From positions 558,001 through 622,000 of the forward strand of contig JADLSH010000369.1 of assembly GCA_016169945.1 (NCBI GenBank): a stretch of DNA of 64,000 nt. Direction: 5' to 3'. The position numbers were made by a program, and so were the translations under genes. The stretch is from Trachythela sp. YZ-2020 (Eukaryota > Cnidaria > Anthozoa > Malacalcyonacea > Clavulariidae). A model generated the notes under the pieces. That model had not been told where the DNA came from. It saw only the letters and a program-made list of their open reading frames with translations, and searched no databases. Positions 63,216 through 64,000 of this stretch are shown here, piece after piece (positions within the stretch are counted from its first letter, which is position 1; each line of letters opens with the position of its first letter).

Positions 63216-63392
63216 CGAAAAGCGTGCGAAACTGCTGGCCTAGTTTCTTTTCCTGTGTATTCCTTCAGTCTTTTACGAGTTTTTCTCAAGTAACGTGATT
63301 ACGTGATATATATCTAACTATTCCAAATGCAGTCATGCGTAACATTGGCTATAAAACAATGATATCTCATTAAGTCGGGATCAGTTTGTTAA

Positions 63393-63563
63393 ACGCTCTG
63401 CCCGGAAGGTAGTTCAGTCAAGACAGAAGAAGCTCAAGTACCAAATGATGTCCAAGTCTTTCCAGCCGGCCCAACCGAAATTGGAAGTAAAATCATCGAA
63501 CAAGTGGCACAAACCAAGTCCAAGCGCCAGCTGAAGAACATTGGCATTGACACTGCGTATTGA
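63393..63563 (+). CDS. Possible terminal exon of an unknown gene
   Basis: The frame between a TAA at 63390 and a TGA at 63561-63563 reads SSVKTEEAQVPNDVQVF, AGPTEIGSKIIEQVAQTKSK and RQLKNIGIDTAY: balanced, protein-like and without a Met. An AG acceptor could lie near 63411 or 63416. No family is recognised. Confidence 0.3.
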   Translation, partial: TLCPEGSSVKTEEAQVPNDVQVFPAGPTEIGSKIIEQVAQTKSKRQLKNIGIDTAY

Positions 63564-64000
63564 GGTCTGTATTTTGTTTTATGCAAAAATCGTAATCTCT
63601 TTGCTCCTCGGTTGGGGCCGAACGAGTGGGTTGTTTTCGCACCAGCTTTGTGAGATTTTATGAATTATCGTGCTGAGTGTAAAGATGAAGTGGGTAGCGG
63701 CCCTTTCAGGAAATGGTTAGCGAAGCCTAAGGCATGTAAAGCATTCTGTAGGACTAGGCGAGTGTAGCAAGCTGTGGTAAATAAGACTCATCGGACGTGT
63801 CGCATCATTTCCCACGGCACAGGCCACATCTGGCACATACTTGCGGTAGCCAAGCGTAACGTCTAGCCTGGTGCAACTCATAGTCATAGACGCTTAAATT
63901 TAGGCTTTGCATCGGTTCAGCTTTCATGAATTAGGCCTTTTATTTTGTACGTGGGGAGGTGTACATTCACATGGCGGTTTCAAAACCTGGTTGGGGCCAG
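63564..64000. other. Non-coding end of window
   Basis: No gene or clear repeat was seen. Confidence 0.35.

Noticed and set aside
62374..63298. Short frames near the ends of the 62421-63215 element
   Set aside because: They follow the GC-rich TIR of a non-autonomous hAT element.

Overview
The window looks like repeat-rich nuclear DNA of a marine invertebrate, probably a cnidarian or similar early-branching metazoan. The evidence is A+T-rich sequence, GT-AG introns, a THAP domain, an MDM2-type RING, many CR1/L2-type LINEs, hAT-type and Harbinger-type elements with clean target-site duplications (TSDs), and a tRNA-derived SINE. The organism is inferred. No bacterial gene, rRNA, true tRNA gene or CRISPR array was seen.

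Layout. 1-287 is the start of a THAP-domain gene (minus strand). 644-797 is a 7-bp minisatellite. 803-4063 is a broken LINE split by a 1.4-kb insertion. 4772-5067 is the last exon of an MDM2-like RING gene. 5157-10220 is an element with two 2.09-kb inverted arms, AG...CT ends and a perfect 6-bp TSD. Each arm carries a Bcl-2-like gene and a C2HC zinc-finger gene, and it resembles a gene-bearing, terminal-repeat-only Polinton/adintovirus relative. 10650-21613 is a mosaic of a LINE fragment, a zinc-finger pseudogene, many TIR elements and a SINE. 22610-27877 is a 5.27-kb element with about 37-bp TIRs and a 9-bp TSD. It holds two tail-to-tail spliced genes, one with a HIRAN-like domain and one Myb/SANT-like, and no recognisable transposase. 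27887-32977 holds a hAT element, a ~200-bp satellite and further MITEs. 32990-39283 is a large inverted-repeat element whose arms contain minisatellite arrays; an element with an OTU-protease-like exon is nested in it. 39284-42640 is a nearly complete but frameshifted LINE. 43430-45090 is a foldback with ~33-bp arrays. 45990-52961 is a hAT-type nest (hAT in hAT, with a LINE and a foldback inside), next to a diverged inverted copy that preserves the empty insertion site. 53560-60984 holds three minus-strand LINE copies and a 9-bp minisatellite; one LINE is a nearly full-length L2 whose ORF1 has a CCCH zinc finger. 61253-63215 holds more hAT-type elements and MITEs.

Most of the coding potential belongs to mobile elements. 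The best candidates for new biology are the HIRAN + Myb/SANT two-gene element and the Polinton-like palindrome with a Bcl-2-like gene. Nothing was searched against databases; TIRs, TSDs and gene models were found by reading and should be checked by computation.
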